Source: Bacteroidetes bacterium ADurb.Bin145 (lineage in GTDB: Bacteria > Bacteroidota > Bacteroidia > Bacteroidales > VadinHA17). From it: DNA of 64,000 nucleotides. The position numbers and the translations under genes are program-made. How positions within the stretch are numbered: position 1 is the stretch's first letter; each line of letters starts with the position of its first letter. Below the pieces are notes generated by a model. The model was given only the letters and a program-made list of their open reading frames with translations. It did not search any database and was not told where the DNA came from. Location of the stretch: assembly GCA_002070505.1 (NCBI GenBank), contig MWDJ01000007.1, positions 62,001 through 126,000 of the forward strand, read 5' to 3'. This document shows positions 39,300 through 49,867 of the stretch, one piece after another.

Positions 39300-42200
39300 A
39301 TGAATTCAGTATTAACTACTTACCGTCGCTGGAACAATATAACCGGCTGGTTTATGTTCATTTTTTCAGCAGCGGTTTATCTTTTGACTGTTGAGCCCAC
39401 GATCAGCTTCTGGGATTGTGGAGAGTTTATCCTTTCGGCATTCAGACTTCAGGTGGGGCATCCTCCGGGAGCGCCATTGTTCCTTATGATTGGAAGGATA
39501 GCAACACTTTTTGCAGGCGGAGACGGAACTAAAGCGGCTTTAATGATAAACATGCTTTCAGGTATCTGCAGTGCTTTTGCCATTATGTTCCTTTTCTGGA
39601 CAATCACACATCTTGTAAGACGCATCTACACAAATACCACACCCCTGGAAACCAGGCACATTCTTCCGATTATCGGGAGCGGACTGATAGGTTCAATGGC
39701 ATACACATTCACGGATACATTCTGGTTTTCAGCAGTTGAGGGGGAACTTTATGCTTTGTCTTCCCTTATGCTCGGGCTCGTTTTCTGGGCGATGCTTAAG
39801 TGGGAAGAAGAGGCTGACAAACCTACTTCCGGACGCTGGATAGTACTTATTGCATATATCATGGGATTAGGGCTCGGAGTTCACCGGCTGAACCTGCTTG
39901 TACTTCCTGTCCTGGTATTTGTATTCTACTTCAAAAAATATGAGGTAACGGCCAGAGGAATGCTTAAAGCACTCGGGATCGCAATTTTATTGATTGGATT
40001 CCTTGTATTTATCCTGATCCCCGGTGTCCCGAAAATAGCCGGTTGGTTTGAACTGTTATTTGTCAATGTTTTCGGCTTGCCTTATAATACCGGGCTTCTC
40101 ATTTTTGTTATCAGCGTCATTGCTGCTCTTGTTTTTGGGATCAGGTATTCGGTAAGAAAACAAAAACTTTTATTGAATTATATTATCACCTGCCTGACTG
40201 TTATTATGATAGGCCATTCCTCATATGCCATGATAATGATACGCTCATCGGCCAGGCCTCCAATGAACCAGAATAATCCTTCAGACATATTCTCTCTTGC
40301 TTATTATATAAACATGGAGCAATACGGAAGCTCACCGAAGCTTCATGGTATTTACTACAGTGCTCCGCCTACTGAGATGTACAGAGTGATTGCTGGTTAC
40401 AATAAGGTTGACGGGAAATATAAACCATATTATCGGCCTGAGTATAAATACGACAAGCAGTTTGAAACGATCTTTCCACGTATGTATAGTCCTGACTCTG
40501 AGCATGAACCGGATTATGTTTATTGGGGGGGTGTAAAGGGACGAAAATTTACTGTGACTTCCGGATCGGGGAAGGAAACAGTTACTTGTCCTACCTTTGG
40601 AGAGAATCTGAGGTTCTTTTTCAGGTACCAGACCGGATTTATGTATCTCAGGTATTTTATGTGGAATTTTGTTGGCAGGCAGAATGATGTGCAGGGTAAC
40701 GGGAATAAGATACATGGGAACTGGATCAGCGGAATAAAATTCCTCGACGATGCAAGGCTCGGACCTCAGGATGATCTGCCTTCAGATCTGAAAAACAACC
40801 GGGGTACCAATAAATATTATTTTTTGCCTCTTTTGATTGGTATAGCAGGTATTCTGTGGCAGTATAAAAAGGACAGGAACGGATTGATAGTAATTCTTTC
40901 TTTTTTCATAATGACAGGCTTTGCCATAATCGTTTATCTTAACCAGTATCCCGACCAGCCACGTGAGCGTGATTATGCATATGTAGGTTCATTTTATGCT
41001 TTTGCTGTCTGGATAGGGATTGGATTCATGTATCTGTATGAAAAGCTTGAAAAGCTCATGAATTCAAAATTGTCAGCTCTTATTACTTTTATCCTGCTGC
41101 TGGCTGCAGGACCCCTGTTGCTTGCTTCGGAGAACTGGGATGATCATGACAGATCAGGGCGTTATACAGCAAGGGATATCGGTGCAAATTACCTTGAATC
41201 TTGCGCTCCCAATAGCATATTATTTACTTATGGAGATAACGATTCTTTCCCGGTGTGGTGTGTTCAGGATGTTGAACAGCTGCGAACCGATGTAAGAGTA
41301 GCGAATCTCAGCTATATTCAGGCTGGCTGGTATATAGATATGATGAGACAGAAAGCATTTAAATCAGACCCTCTGCCATTTTCCCTTCCGTCGGAAAAAT
41401 ACATGGAAGGAGTCAGGACACAGCTCCCGATTGATTTAAATAACAATAAAGCAGCCGATCTGAAGGATCTGGTCCAGTTTGCAGGCCGGGATGACAGAAA
41501 ATTCATGACAAATGTGGGCGGCGGAGAATATCTGAACTATATTCCAACTGGTAAATTTCTTATTGATGTTGATTCTTCAAAGGTGCTCTCAAACGGCACA
41601 GTTAAAGAATATTTCAGGAACAGGATCGTTTCTCCGATGGTATGGGAATATACAGATAATTACGCCTTCAAGGGAGATCTCGCTATTATGGATATTCTGT
41701 CTACCAACCAATGGAACAGACCTGTCTACATATCGACAACAGTGCCCTCGAGCCAGTATAAGGGTCTTGAAAAGTATTTTGTTCAGGAAGGGATGGCATA
41801 CAGGATCGTGCCTATTAAAATTGAAGACTCAGATAATAATGAATATGGGATGATCGATCCTGCTGTAATGTATGAGAATGTGATGAACAAGTTCAAATGG
41901 GGCAATGCGGATGATCCGTCAGTGTACCTTGATGAAAATAACCGCAGGATGTTCAGTAATTACAGAAGGATATTCGGAAATCTTGGGAAGGAATTACTGG
42001 CCAGAGGAGATACACTAAAGGCTCTTGAAACAGTTCGGAAAGGAAGGGAGATAGTTCCTCCTGAAAAAATGCCGGATGATTTCTATTCGATAGGATTTGC
42101 AGAGATACTTCTTAAAGCAGGTAAAAAGGAGGAAGGGGAAAAGCTTATTGGTGAGATAGTTAGTTATGCCAAGGAATACCTTGATTATGCAGTCAGTCTG

Positions 42201-42362
42201 GATCCGGGCAAACGTTTTGGCATGGAATATCCAAATGGAATTAACATGCAGACAATGCTTGATATTTATAATTTATCGATGGCCCTTAAAATGGATTCAC
42301 TTACAACCATTGTCGAACCCATGATAAATAATTATTACAGCCGGCTTTATTCCGCCAAATAA
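39300..42362 (+). CDS. DUF2723 family membrane glycosyltransferase-like protein
   Basis: From ATG 39300 the protein is about 1020 residues; a longer frame to 39201 adds 33 residues that overlap the previous gene. An N-terminal membrane region of about ten helices contains the hallmark TVEPTISFWDCGEFILSAFRLQVGHPPGAPLFLMIGR, with D/E-rich loop residues as in GT-C enzymes (dolichol/polyprenol-linked protein O-mannosyltransferase-like, GT117). After the helices comes a large soluble periplasmic C-terminal domain (about 620-1020) with helical TPR-like end. It may glycosylate envelope proteins; substrate not known. The polysaccharide deacetylase gene follows after 6 bases. Confidence 0.85.
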   Translation: MNSVLTTYRRWNNITGWFMFIFSAAVYLLTVEPTISFWDCGEFILSAFRLQVGHPPGAPLFLMIGRIATLFAGGDGTKAALMINMLSGICSAFAIMFLFWTITHLVRRIYTNTTPLETRHILPIIGSGLIGSMAYTFTDTFWFSAVEGELYALSSLMLGLVFWAMLKWEEEADKPTSGRWIVLIAYIMGLGLGVHRLNLLVLPVLVFVFYFKKYEVTARGMLKALGIAILLIGFLVFILIPGVPKIAGWFELLFVNVFGLPYNTGLLIFVISVIAALVFGIRYSVRKQKLLLNYIITCLTVIMIGHSSYAMIMIRSSARPPMNQNNPSDIFSLAYYINMEQYGSSPKLHGIYYSAPPTEMYRVIAGYNKVDGKYKPYYRPEYKYDKQFETIFPRMYSPDSEHEPDYVYWGGVKGRKFTVTSGSGKETVTCPTFGENLRFFFRYQTGFMYLRYFMWNFVGRQNDVQGNGNKIHGNWISGIKFLDDARLGPQDDLPSDLKNNRGTNKYYFLPLLIGIAGILWQYKKDRNGLIVILSFFIMTGFAIIVYLNQYPDQPRERDYAYVGSFYAFAVWIGIGFMYLYEKLEKLMNSKLSALITFILLLAAGPLLLASENWDDHDRSGRYTARDIGANYLESCAPNSILFTYGDNDSFPVWCVQDVEQLRTDVRVANLSYIQAGWYIDMMRQKAFKSDPLPFSLPSEKYMEGVRTQLPIDLNNNKAADLKDLVQFAGRDDRKFMTNVGGGEYLNYIPTGKFLIDVDSSKVLSNGTVKEYFRNRIVSPMVWEYTDNYAFKGDLAIMDILSTNQWNRPVYISTTVPSSQYKGLEKYFVQEGMAYRIVPIKIEDSDNNEYGMIDPAVMYENVMNKFKWGNADDPSVYLDENNRRMFSNYRRIFGNLGKELLARGDTLKALETVRKGREIVPPEKMPDDFYSIGFAEILLKAGKKEEGEKLIGEIVSYAKEYLDYAVSLDPGKRFGMEYPNGINMQTMLDIYNLSMALKMDSLTTIVEPMINNYYSRLYSAK

Positions 42363-42368
42363 TTCCAT

Positions 42369-42977
42369 ATGAGATTTTTCAGACCTTTATTACTTGCAAA
42401 ACTGTTCTATCCGGATGCGGTTTTCAGAATAAGGACATCTGAAAAAATTCTTTACCTTACTTTTGATGATGGCCCGGATCCCGGATCAACTCCTTTGATA
42501 CTGGAAATTCTTGAACAAAAGAATGCAAAGGCGGTCTTTTTCTGCAACGGCAAGGCTGCAGAAGCTTATCCTGCATTGGTTGGAACGATAAGAAAGCAGG
42601 GGCATATGGTTGGAAACCATTGCTATGATCACCTTAACGGATGGCGAACTTCAAATGATCGTTATTGTAATGAAGTTGATCGCGCCTCAGTTTTTACTTC
42701 TGACAGAATATTCAGGCCTCCTTACGGTCGAATGAAACAACAGCAATACAGGCTGTTGAGGCGGAAATACAAAATTTTCATGTGGGATCTTATGTCATAT
42801 GATTATGACAGGAATTTTGGAGCGCAAAGAACCCTTAATGCCGTTAAAAGTAAAATGCGTCCCGGATCGGTGATCGTTTTTCATGATAAACCCTCTTCTT
42901 CTTCATTCCTGATGCTGAGAGATTTTCTTGAATTTTCGGCTGCCAGGGGTTACAGGTTTGATATACCTGCTTTCTGA
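42369..42977 (+). CDS. Polysaccharide deacetylase (NodB-homology) family protein
   Basis: The 202-residue protein has the NodB motifs: YLTFDDGPDPGSTPLILEIL (motif 1, catalytic/metal Asp), HMVGNHCYDH (motif 2, HxxxH metal site), FRPPYGRM (motif 3), and IVFHDKP. It removes N- or O-acetyl groups from a carbohydrate. A signal peptide is not obvious, although the N-terminus is hydrophobic. It follows the DUF2723 gene by 6 bases, so the two may act on the same envelope glycan. Confidence 0.9.
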   Translation: MRFFRPLLLAKLFYPDAVFRIRTSEKILYLTFDDGPDPGSTPLILEILEQKNAKAVFFCNGKAAEAYPALVGTIRKQGHMVGNHCYDHLNGWRTSNDRYCNEVDRASVFTSDRIFRPPYGRMKQQQYRLLRRKYKIFMWDLMSYDYDRNFGAQRTLNAVKSKMRPGSVIVFHDKPSSSSFLMLRDFLEFSAARGYRFDIPAF

Positions 42978-43052
42978 AAAATATTTGCCGTTTACGGCCG
43001 GTTTTATTCGGATTGAAATATTACTTTTGAATTAATTTAAAGTATCTGTCAG

Positions 43053-44321
43053 ATGAATATTCTAATTCTCGGATCGGGAGGGAGAGAGCATGCCCTGGCA
43101 TGGAAACTGGCACAGAGCAAAAAAGTGAGCCGGATATTTATTGGTCCGGGAAATGCAGGAACTGCATCAATAGGGAATAATCTGCCGCTTGATCCGGAGA
43201 GTTTTGAGGGGATAAAAAAAGCTGTTCTTGATAATGATATAAGAATGCTTGTTGTAGGGCCGGAGGCTCCGCTTGTAGCTGGCATTCACGATTTTTTCGC
43301 ATCTGACGAACAATTAAGAAATATACCGGTCATCGGGCCGGACCGTTCAGCAGCCAGGCTTGAAGGCAGCAAGGATTTTGCCAAAGGATTTCTGACACGC
43401 CATAATATACCAACAGCAAAATATAAAAGTTTTAACCGCTCAACAGTAGTTGAAATCCCCGCATTTCTTAAATCCCTTGAACCACCTTTTGTAATAAAAG
43501 CTGACGGATTAGCTGCTGGGAAAGGTGTTGTAATAGTTAATGACCAGGATGAAGCCTTGAGGGAAGTAAATGCAATGCTGGAGGGTAAATTCGGAGATGC
43601 AGGGAAACGGGTGGTTATTGAACAATTTCTGAAAGGTATTGAATTATCAGTGTTTATCGTCACCGATGGATTTTCATATAAGATACTTCCAGAGGCAAAA
43701 GATTATAAAAGAATAGGCACAGGCGATACTGGACTTAATACCGGAGGCATGGGAGCCGTCTCTCCGGTACCATTTGCTGACTCTGGGTTTATGTCAAAGG
43801 TACGGAAAAGGATTATCGAACCCACAGTTAAGGGATTATCACAGGAAGGCATTATCTATAAAGGCTTCATTTTCTTCGGGCTTATTAATGTAAAGGGAGA
43901 TCCTTATGTAATTGAATATAATGCCAGGCTTGGAGATCCTGAATCAGAAGTTATAATTCCCAGGATCAAATCAGACCTGTTTGATCTTTTGGAAGGGGTT
44001 GCAGAAGGTAATCTGTCAGAGCGGACTCTCGAAATTTCCGGTGATTATGTAACGACAGTTATGCTTGTTTCAGGAGGATACCCGGGTAATTATGAAAAGG
44101 GAAAAGAGATACATGGTCTTACGACAGCAAACGAAGGCATAATATTTCATGCCGGAACAAAGATCTCAGGAGGTAAAGTGGTTACTTCGGGGGGCAGGGT
44201 TCTTGCGGTTACTGCATACGGCGCAACAATGGAAGATGCCCTGAGGGGCTCGTACAATAATGCTAAATCAATATCATTCGAAAATATCTATTATCGCACT
44301 GATATTGGATTTGATTTGTAA
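43053..44321 (+). CDS. purD: Phosphoribosylamine-glycine ligase
   Basis: The 422-residue ATP-grasp enzyme begins [20 protein letters not shown] and carries [55 protein letters not shown] and [13 protein letters not shown]. It makes glycinamide ribonucleotide, the second step of purine synthesis. Length is normal. The DUF6427-like gene starts 5 bases after its stop. It stands apart from other pur genes. Confidence 0.97.
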   Translation: MNILILGSGGREHALAWKLAQSKKVSRIFIGPGNAGTASIGNNLPLDPESFEGIKKAVLDNDIRMLVVGPEAPLVAGIHDFFASDEQLRNIPVIGPDRSAARLEGSKDFAKGFLTRHNIPTAKYKSFNRSTVVEIPAFLKSLEPPFVIKADGLAAGKGVVIVNDQDEALREVNAMLEGKFGDAGKRVVIEQFLKGIELSVFIVTDGFSYKILPEAKDYKRIGTGDTGLNTGGMGAVSPVPFADSGFMSKVRKRIIEPTVKGLSQEGIIYKGFIFFGLINVKGDPYVIEYNARLGDPESEVIIPRIKSDLFDLLEGVAEGNLSERTLEISGDYVTTVMLVSGGYPGNYEKGKEIHGLTTANEGIIFHAGTKISGGKVVTSGGRVLAVTAYGATMEDALRGSYNNAKSISFENIYYRTDIGFDL

Positions 44322-44326
44322 TTCAG

Positions 44327-45322
44327 ATGTTTCTAAGGATCTTCAAAGGAACAGATCCCGGAGTTATAGTGTTATTGATCTTAACTCTGGGGCTGATGTG
44401 GATTGGTGCTTTCCTTAATCCGCAATCAGGAGGGTCATTCATTTATGAAACCAGGCCCATGCCTCTGTACAGCCTTCTGAAATTCCTTTTGGGCGGGAAG
44501 CAACTGGCAGGAACTATTTTTATTTTTATCCTTGTACCCGTAATTCTTTTTTTGATTTCCACCTTCAATACGACGGTATTCTTTATAAATGAGAGAACTT
44601 TTTTGCCGGTAGTACTTTATCTCCTTTTAACAGCAGTATTTCCTGTAAACCAGAAACTCAATCCTGTACTTCCGGCTGCTCTGTTCCTTCTTATGGCACT
44701 GATGAGGATCATGGATGCATACAGAAAACAGGGTGTAGCTTACAATTTCTTTGATGCCGGTATCCTGATTAGCATAGGCAGTCTCTTTTATGCTAATCTG
44801 ATCTGGTTTGGCATTCTTTTATTTGCCGGGATCGCAATGCTCAGAACAATCAATTTCAGCGAAGCAGCACTATCCTTACTGGGGCTGGCCACGCCATTCA
44901 TTGTTGTCACAGGTCTTTATTATGTCGTTGATAAAGACCTGCTTGTTCTTCTTTCTGATTTTACAGAGAATCTTTTCAAGAGCAACCCAGGTTACGTATT
45001 TGACAGGCTTACAGTTGTTGCTTTAATTTATGCTGCCCTCATTTTACTTATCAGCCTTGGTTTCCTTTCCAATCAGCTGAATGTAAAAAAAATAAAAGCA
45101 CGCAAAACTTACTTCCTGCTTTTCTGGGTGTTTGGAATTTCTCTTTTGCTTTATTTCTTTCTTCCTTCTGTTTCAATTGAAATAATGTGGCTGACAGGAA
45201 TCCCTTCCTGTTATATCATGGCACATTATTTTGTATTCGTGAAAAAGAAATTAGTTCCGGAGATATTTTTTTCGGGGCTCTTTGTGATAGTATTGCTGAT
45301 ACAGATAATGAATATTTTCTGA
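44327..45322 (+). CDS. DUF6427-like integral membrane protein
   Basis: The 331-residue protein has about eight to ten hydrophobic helices over its full length and an N-terminus FLRIFKGTDPGVIVLLILTLGLMWIGAFL similar to the Bacteroidota DUF6427 family. No catalytic residues are recognisable. It follows purD by 5 bases; there is no evident functional link. The stop is 7 bases from the convergent secreted-protein gene. Confidence 0.65.
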   Translation: MFLRIFKGTDPGVIVLLILTLGLMWIGAFLNPQSGGSFIYETRPMPLYSLLKFLLGGKQLAGTIFIFILVPVILFLISTFNTTVFFINERTFLPVVLYLLLTAVFPVNQKLNPVLPAALFLLMALMRIMDAYRKQGVAYNFFDAGILISIGSLFYANLIWFGILLFAGIAMLRTINFSEAALSLLGLATPFIVVTGLYYVVDKDLLVLLSDFTENLFKSNPGYVFDRLTVVALIYAALILLISLGFLSNQLNVKKIKARKTYFLLFWVFGISLLLYFFLPSVSIEIMWLTGIPSCYIMAHYFVFVKKKLVPEIFFSGLFVIVLLIQIMNIF

Positions 45323-45329
45323 GGAAGGA

Positions 45330-45764
45330 TTATCTTACCATTGAGACTACACCAACACCCGATCCCTGGTTCCCTTCATTGAAATCATAATTAAGTGTAT
45401 AAATGCCACTTTTATTGCAGATAAAATCAATAAAAGGATAGACCTTTTTGGTATTCTGATCATAGGATGAAAGAACGACTTTATTTGATTCGTCCTTTAT
45501 AGTAAGGATGAGCTGCCCCTGGGAGTCATCGGAATTGCACATTGAAAATCTGTATTTTGTATTCTTCCACAGCGACATTTGTGCCTTATATCTCATTTCG
45601 CCGGTTGTTGATCCTTTTCCAAGCTGAACCCGGAAATCTTTAAGATATCTCGTGTTGGAGCCTGTGTTCATAACGCAGTTATTTATGAGAGGATCTGTTG
45701 ATTGAGCCCTGGCCAGAAAGCCCGTTGCCAGTATCAATAAAATGATGAGGGGATATTTTTTCAT
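45330..45764 (-). CDS. Small secreted protein of unknown function
   Basis: The 144-residue protein has a signal peptide (1-20, ending ARAQS). The mature part is beta-rich, with two or three Cys (NNCVMNTG, FSMCNSDD, DFICNKSG) and an ending YTLNYDFNEGNQGSGVGVVSMV. I recognise no family. Its gene starts one base after the lipoprotein stop and so belongs to the ABC-transporter unit. Confidence 0.62.
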   Translation of the reverse strand: MKKYPLIILLILATGFLARAQSTDPLINNCVMNTGSNTRYLKDFRVQLGKGSTTGEMRYKAQMSLWKNTKYRFSMCNSDDSQGQLILTIKDESNKVVLSSYDQNTKKVYPFIDFICNKSGIYTLNYDFNEGNQGSGVGVVSMVR

Positions 45765-45765
45765 A

Positions 45766-46680
45766 CTAATTTTTTGTAATTAGTTTGTCACGTATTTCTT
45801 TGGTTATCTGAATAATATCAGCCAGCTGCTCTTCAGTCATTTCAACCTTGCTGGTCTCGGTCTGTGTGATTACAAGACCTCCGTCTTTCTCAACGCTCAC
45901 AGGTTCCCCTAGTGTATAGGAGATCCTTACGTCACGGTATTTTTCCTTTACCTGTTGAAGGTAACCACATAGCCTGGCATATTCGGCATCCTTGCTGCAA
46001 TAAGGGTTAGCAAGAAGAATAAGATCATTCAGAATTATTTTCTGTTCCCCGATCCTGTCTTTTAAAACAGGGTCAGGATAATTTTTCACTACCTGTGTTG
46101 CAAGATACTGCCCTTCGATCCACACACCTATGATCATCAATGATGATAACTGTCCGCGGGCATTATCACGCAGATATTTATCGATCTGAGTGTAGGAGTC
46201 AATTGAAAGAAAGAGGAGTGAATCAAGGTTTGATTTGTTGAGAGACAACCTTTTAATAGTTTCAAAATCAAAAAATTGACCTACCTTGATACCTTCAGCA
46301 AGCTTTCTTATTGAGGACAATATATCTATTGATGAGCCAGTTCTTTCATACATATTAAGATATCCGAGGTCAGCACCAAGAATTCCAAGAGTAAGGGCTT
46401 TGTCAAATGCAGTGATCTGTTTGTTTGGATCTATTGAAGATGCGAGATAATCAGGAGAAAAAGGGACTGACATCATCTGGAGCAGGTTTGCTATCTCGAC
46501 GGGAGAGGAGATGTTTTTCGAGATTTCTTCAATTGCTTCGGTACTCAGTTTTTCAGATTCTCCCAATGGGACGGAATCTGCTTCAGGGAAGATGAATTCA
46601 GTAGTTTTGTTTGATGAATTCCTGCATGAGGTACAGAAACAAGTAACAATAATAAAAACCAAAAAGAACTTTCCTTTCAT
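45766..46680 (-). CDS. Lipoprotein of unknown function, coupled to the ABC transporter
   Basis: The 304-residue protein has a lipobox (TCFCTSCRNS, Cys near 19). The rest is predicted helical with no identifiable domain, though DKALTLGILGADLGYLNMYE and a C-terminal EMTEEQLADIIQITKEIRDK are notable. The ATG shares a base with the stop of the ABC transporter gene (TGATG), so translation is probably coupled and it may be a periplasmic partner of the transporter. Confidence 0.7.
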   Translation of the reverse strand: MKGKFFLVFIIVTCFCTSCRNSSNKTTEFIFPEADSVPLGESEKLSTEAIEEISKNISSPVEIANLLQMMSVPFSPDYLASSIDPNKQITAFDKALTLGILGADLGYLNMYERTGSSIDILSSIRKLAEGIKVGQFFDFETIKRLSLNKSNLDSLLFLSIDSYTQIDKYLRDNARGQLSSLMIIGVWIEGQYLATQVVKNYPDPVLKDRIGEQKIILNDLILLANPYCSKDAEYARLCGYLQQVKEKYRDVRISYTLGEPVSVEKDGGLVITQTETSKVEMTEEQLADIIQITKEIRDKLITKN

Positions 46681-49600
46681 CAGACTATTAGTATGATTAG
46701 TACAAAAATATTAAAATTAAACTTTATTTTTTTAAATAATTCCCTGCGGAATTTAAACTTTTCAACAAAGCTTACCAGTTTTGACAATAAATCATAATAG
46801 AGTATCAGGTACCAAAGTATTGTAGTCAGTAAAACAAGAAGGATGTTGAAAGTATAAGTATCGGTTTTAATGCCAAAAATATATTTAGCCGGTGCAAAGA
46901 AATGGGTACGGAATCCGAGGAAGCCTCTTTTTTGCGGATCAAGATATACAGGATCAGTATTCTGTATCAGGCTATTCTCATGGAGGAGGATCTTGTTCCT
47001 TTCATAGTATTTTGTAACTATCTCTTCAAGTTTGTAGTTGTAATAATCATCGCGCATCCTGTCAAGGTTTTTATCATTAAGGATATAGAACCTGTCTTTT
47101 ACATCACTGGCAGTGATTGAAATTTTGCTGAAATGATCATCAAGTTTGGTAAGATAGCTGTAAACGGAGTCAGCAACAACCGGATTGAACTCGTAAGATG
47201 TTAGGTAACTCATATATCCGAAAGGCGGAAGGTTATAAGTTCGGGATACCTTTATTAATTCATTCCTTATAAGCTGAAGGTTATTAAACTCATGTGATGT
47301 TTTATTTTTACCATATGCAGCAGATTGTTCCGATTTTTTCCTGTATTCCTCAAGAGCTGCATTTAGTGCTTTTTTCAATTCAGGGATCCTGTAGACCTTA
47401 TTGAAATCAGCTTCGCTTATTTTCTTCTGCAAGGAGTAGTAAGTATCTCCTTCTCTTGTATATTTTACACGGCTGTAGCGGTTATCTTTGAACTGCGAGA
47501 CCATAAGTGCCTCGTATGTCCATCTTGTCGGCATCAGTTCAGCAATAACCGGAACCTTTTCCACGCTGCCTATCTGCCGGTTGAGCTTGTCAAACGGGAA
47601 CATTGCTCCGCTCAGCACCATCATGGGGATTATTGACAGGGGGATGACAATATATATTGTTATTGCCGAGTTCAGAGCTGCCGAAATATTCAGGCCAATC
47701 ATATTGGCGGAGAATGCTGTTGTAAATAGTGCGAGCCAGTAATGGAAGAACATCCCCCTGATACCCAGGATCGGATTTGCGATAATCAGAAAAAGGGTAC
47801 TTTGAATAGCTGAAATGAGGATCATTATAGTGATCTTCGCAGTCAGGTAGCTTGTTCTGCTCAGGTTCAGGAAATGTTCCCTTTTGAGGATCTTCCTGTC
47901 GCGGAATATTTCTTCGGCACTTATAGTAAGCCCGAGGAATAAAGCAACAATCAGGCTCATGAAAATATAGATTGGGATATTTTCATTTTCTGAAAAGATG
48001 TAAACATTTGATTCAGGATCAACAATATACCTGATAATATATGACAGGATAAAACCAAGAACAGGGGCTTCAAGCAGAGTTAATCCCACATATTGGTTAT
48101 TAGCCAGTTTACTTCTTATATCACGTACAAAATAGATAAGATATTGTTTCCATAATCCGGGTCTCTGAAGGTTTTTGTGCGGAGGTTCCCTGATCTCCGA
48201 AACAGATGTCAGCGGATGTTTTTTTCTGAAGGTTTCGGCCCACTCCGACGGCCTGACCTTTCTTTTATCGGTATATTTACCAAATTCGTCGACAACCCGC
48301 GTTTCTATTATATTAAAGATCGTTTCAGTGTTTACATTCCCGCATGACGGGCATTCGCCCTGGCTGGCATTTATCTGGGCATCAAGCGTTTTGAAATAGA
48401 TAACAGCGTCGACCGGATTACCAAAGTATGCCATAAAGCCATCCTGGTCAAGGATCGCAATCTTATCGAACATTTTAAAGATCTCGGATGAAGGCTGATG
48501 AATGACAGTTATTACCAGCTTTCCCTTTAAGGTAAGGTCCCTGAGGAGATCCATCAGGTTCTCGGAATCCCTGGAAGAAAGACCTGATGTGGGTTCATCA
48601 AGAAAAAGAACGGATGGTTCCCTGATAAGTTCCAGAGCAATATTGAGCCTTTTTCTCTGGCCGCCGCTGATGACCTTATTAAGTGGTGTCCCCACCTTAA
48701 AATCTCTTTTCTCAAGGAGACCAAGGTTTGCAAGCGTGTGGTCAACAAGAGCGGATATCTCCTGTTTATTCTTGTTGTTAAAGCACTGACATGCAGCATA
48801 ATACAGGTTTTCGAATACTGTAAGATCTTCAATTAACAGGTCATCCTGGGGGACATATCCGAGTACTCCCTCCAGTTCTGCAGAGTTGCGTATTACATCA
48901 AGTCCGTTGATTCTTACTGAACCGCCAGACGGTTTGAATATTCCGCTTAAAAGATTCAGAAGAGTGGTTTTACCCGAACCACTTGCTCCCATAATCCCCA
49001 TTAGCTTCCCTTCTTCAACTGAAAAACTGATGTCATTTATTGCGGGGTGTCCTTCGACAAAATTGTATGAAAGGTTTTCAACAACGAAGCTGAGTTTATG
49101 GATTATTATATCTGAAAGGAAGTTTGAACTGATGTCGCTGTAGTATATTGCATGCCCCTGAGCTGATTTGACTGAACCGCCTTTCGCGAAAGTATAAACC
49201 TGGCCTGAACTGATTGGCAATCCGTTCAGATATAGTTGGTCTTCTGAGATATATTTCAGGAAATAGAGATCCACACTGGCAACTCTGAGAAAAAAGATAT
49301 AGATATTCTGATATCCGGTCAATACCTTGTTGCAGGTTTCACATCTTTCATTATCCGGGCTCAGGACCAATATAGAAGGATTATTCACCTGTGATGGATG
49401 AAAGGCTTTAACAAATTGTTCTGTTGCAACTAATTCATCGGGAGTTATTCTGAAGACCTCAGCTACAGTATTGATTATGTTCATTCTCTGCAGGGTGAAC
49501 CTTCGATCGGCGTTAACAAGCTCATATAATCTCACCAGTACGACAACTTTTTGTTCCTGGTTGAGAGTACGGTTGATTTTTTTACAGATGCTCAGGATTT

Positions 49601-49829
49601 TAACAGAGTCTTTTACCGAAGGAGGTGATGTTTTCTTGTCATTATCTTTCTCCCTGACCGGCCCTGCAAGCTCATCAAAAAGTGCAAGGAATTCATTTAC
49701 ACTTTCCTTTGACAACTGCTTATTAAGAAATCCTGAGACATAATTGCGCTCATCAGCGATCATTCCCCCATCCTGTTTAACGATGAGGGCAAACAGTTCC
49801 ATAAGAGCTTTCAGGATTTCTTCACTCAT
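46680..49829 (-). CDS. ABC transporter with N-terminal TerB-like domain (ABCG-type half transporter)
   Basis: The 1049-residue protein starts with a TerB-like helical domain (about 1-140, LFALIVKQDGGMIADERNYV), then a region with Cys pairs (CETCNKVL) and a small beta-rich, possibly FHA-like segment (LNGLPISSGQVYTFAKGGSVK), then an ATPase domain with GASGSGKTTLL (Walker A), ISGGQRKRLNIA (signature) and LFLDEPTSGLS (Walker B). A CxxC (CPSCGNV) follows, then ABC-2 type helices. NBD-before-TMD order is the ABCG/white type. The substrate is unknown; domain combinations with TerB are rare. Confidence 0.82.
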   Translation of the reverse strand: MSEEILKALMELFALIVKQDGGMIADERNYVSGFLNKQLSKESVNEFLALFDELAGPVREKDNDKKTSPPSVKDSVKILSICKKINRTLNQEQKVVVLVRLYELVNADRRFTLQRMNIINTVAEVFRITPDELVATEQFVKAFHPSQVNNPSILVLSPDNERCETCNKVLTGYQNIYIFFLRVASVDLYFLKYISEDQLYLNGLPISSGQVYTFAKGGSVKSAQGHAIYYSDISSNFLSDIIIHKLSFVVENLSYNFVEGHPAINDISFSVEEGKLMGIMGASGSGKTTLLNLLSGIFKPSGGSVRINGLDVIRNSAELEGVLGYVPQDDLLIEDLTVFENLYYAACQCFNNKNKQEISALVDHTLANLGLLEKRDFKVGTPLNKVISGGQRKRLNIALELIREPSVLFLDEPTSGLSSRDSENLMDLLRDLTLKGKLVITVIHQPSSEIFKMFDKIAILDQDGFMAYFGNPVDAVIYFKTLDAQINASQGECPSCGNVNTETIFNIIETRVVDEFGKYTDKRKVRPSEWAETFRKKHPLTSVSEIREPPHKNLQRPGLWKQYLIYFVRDIRSKLANNQYVGLTLLEAPVLGFILSYIIRYIVDPESNVYIFSENENIPIYIFMSLIVALFLGLTISAEEIFRDRKILKREHFLNLSRTSYLTAKITIMILISAIQSTLFLIIANPILGIRGMFFHYWLALFTTAFSANMIGLNISAALNSAITIYIVIPLSIIPMMVLSGAMFPFDKLNRQIGSVEKVPVIAELMPTRWTYEALMVSQFKDNRYSRVKYTREGDTYYSLQKKISEADFNKVYRIPELKKALNAALEEYRKKSEQSAAYGKNKTSHEFNNLQLIRNELIKVSRTYNLPPFGYMSYLTSYEFNPVVADSVYSYLTKLDDHFSKISITASDVKDRFYILNDKNLDRMRDDYYNYKLEEIVTKYYERNKILLHENSLIQNTDPVYLDPQKRGFLGFRTHFFAPAKYIFGIKTDTYTFNILLVLLTTILWYLILYYDLLSKLVSFVEKFKFRRELFKKIKFNFNIFVLIILIV

Positions 49830-49867
49830 AAATAAGCTTCTGCATGCCTAAGAACGAAATTACAAAA

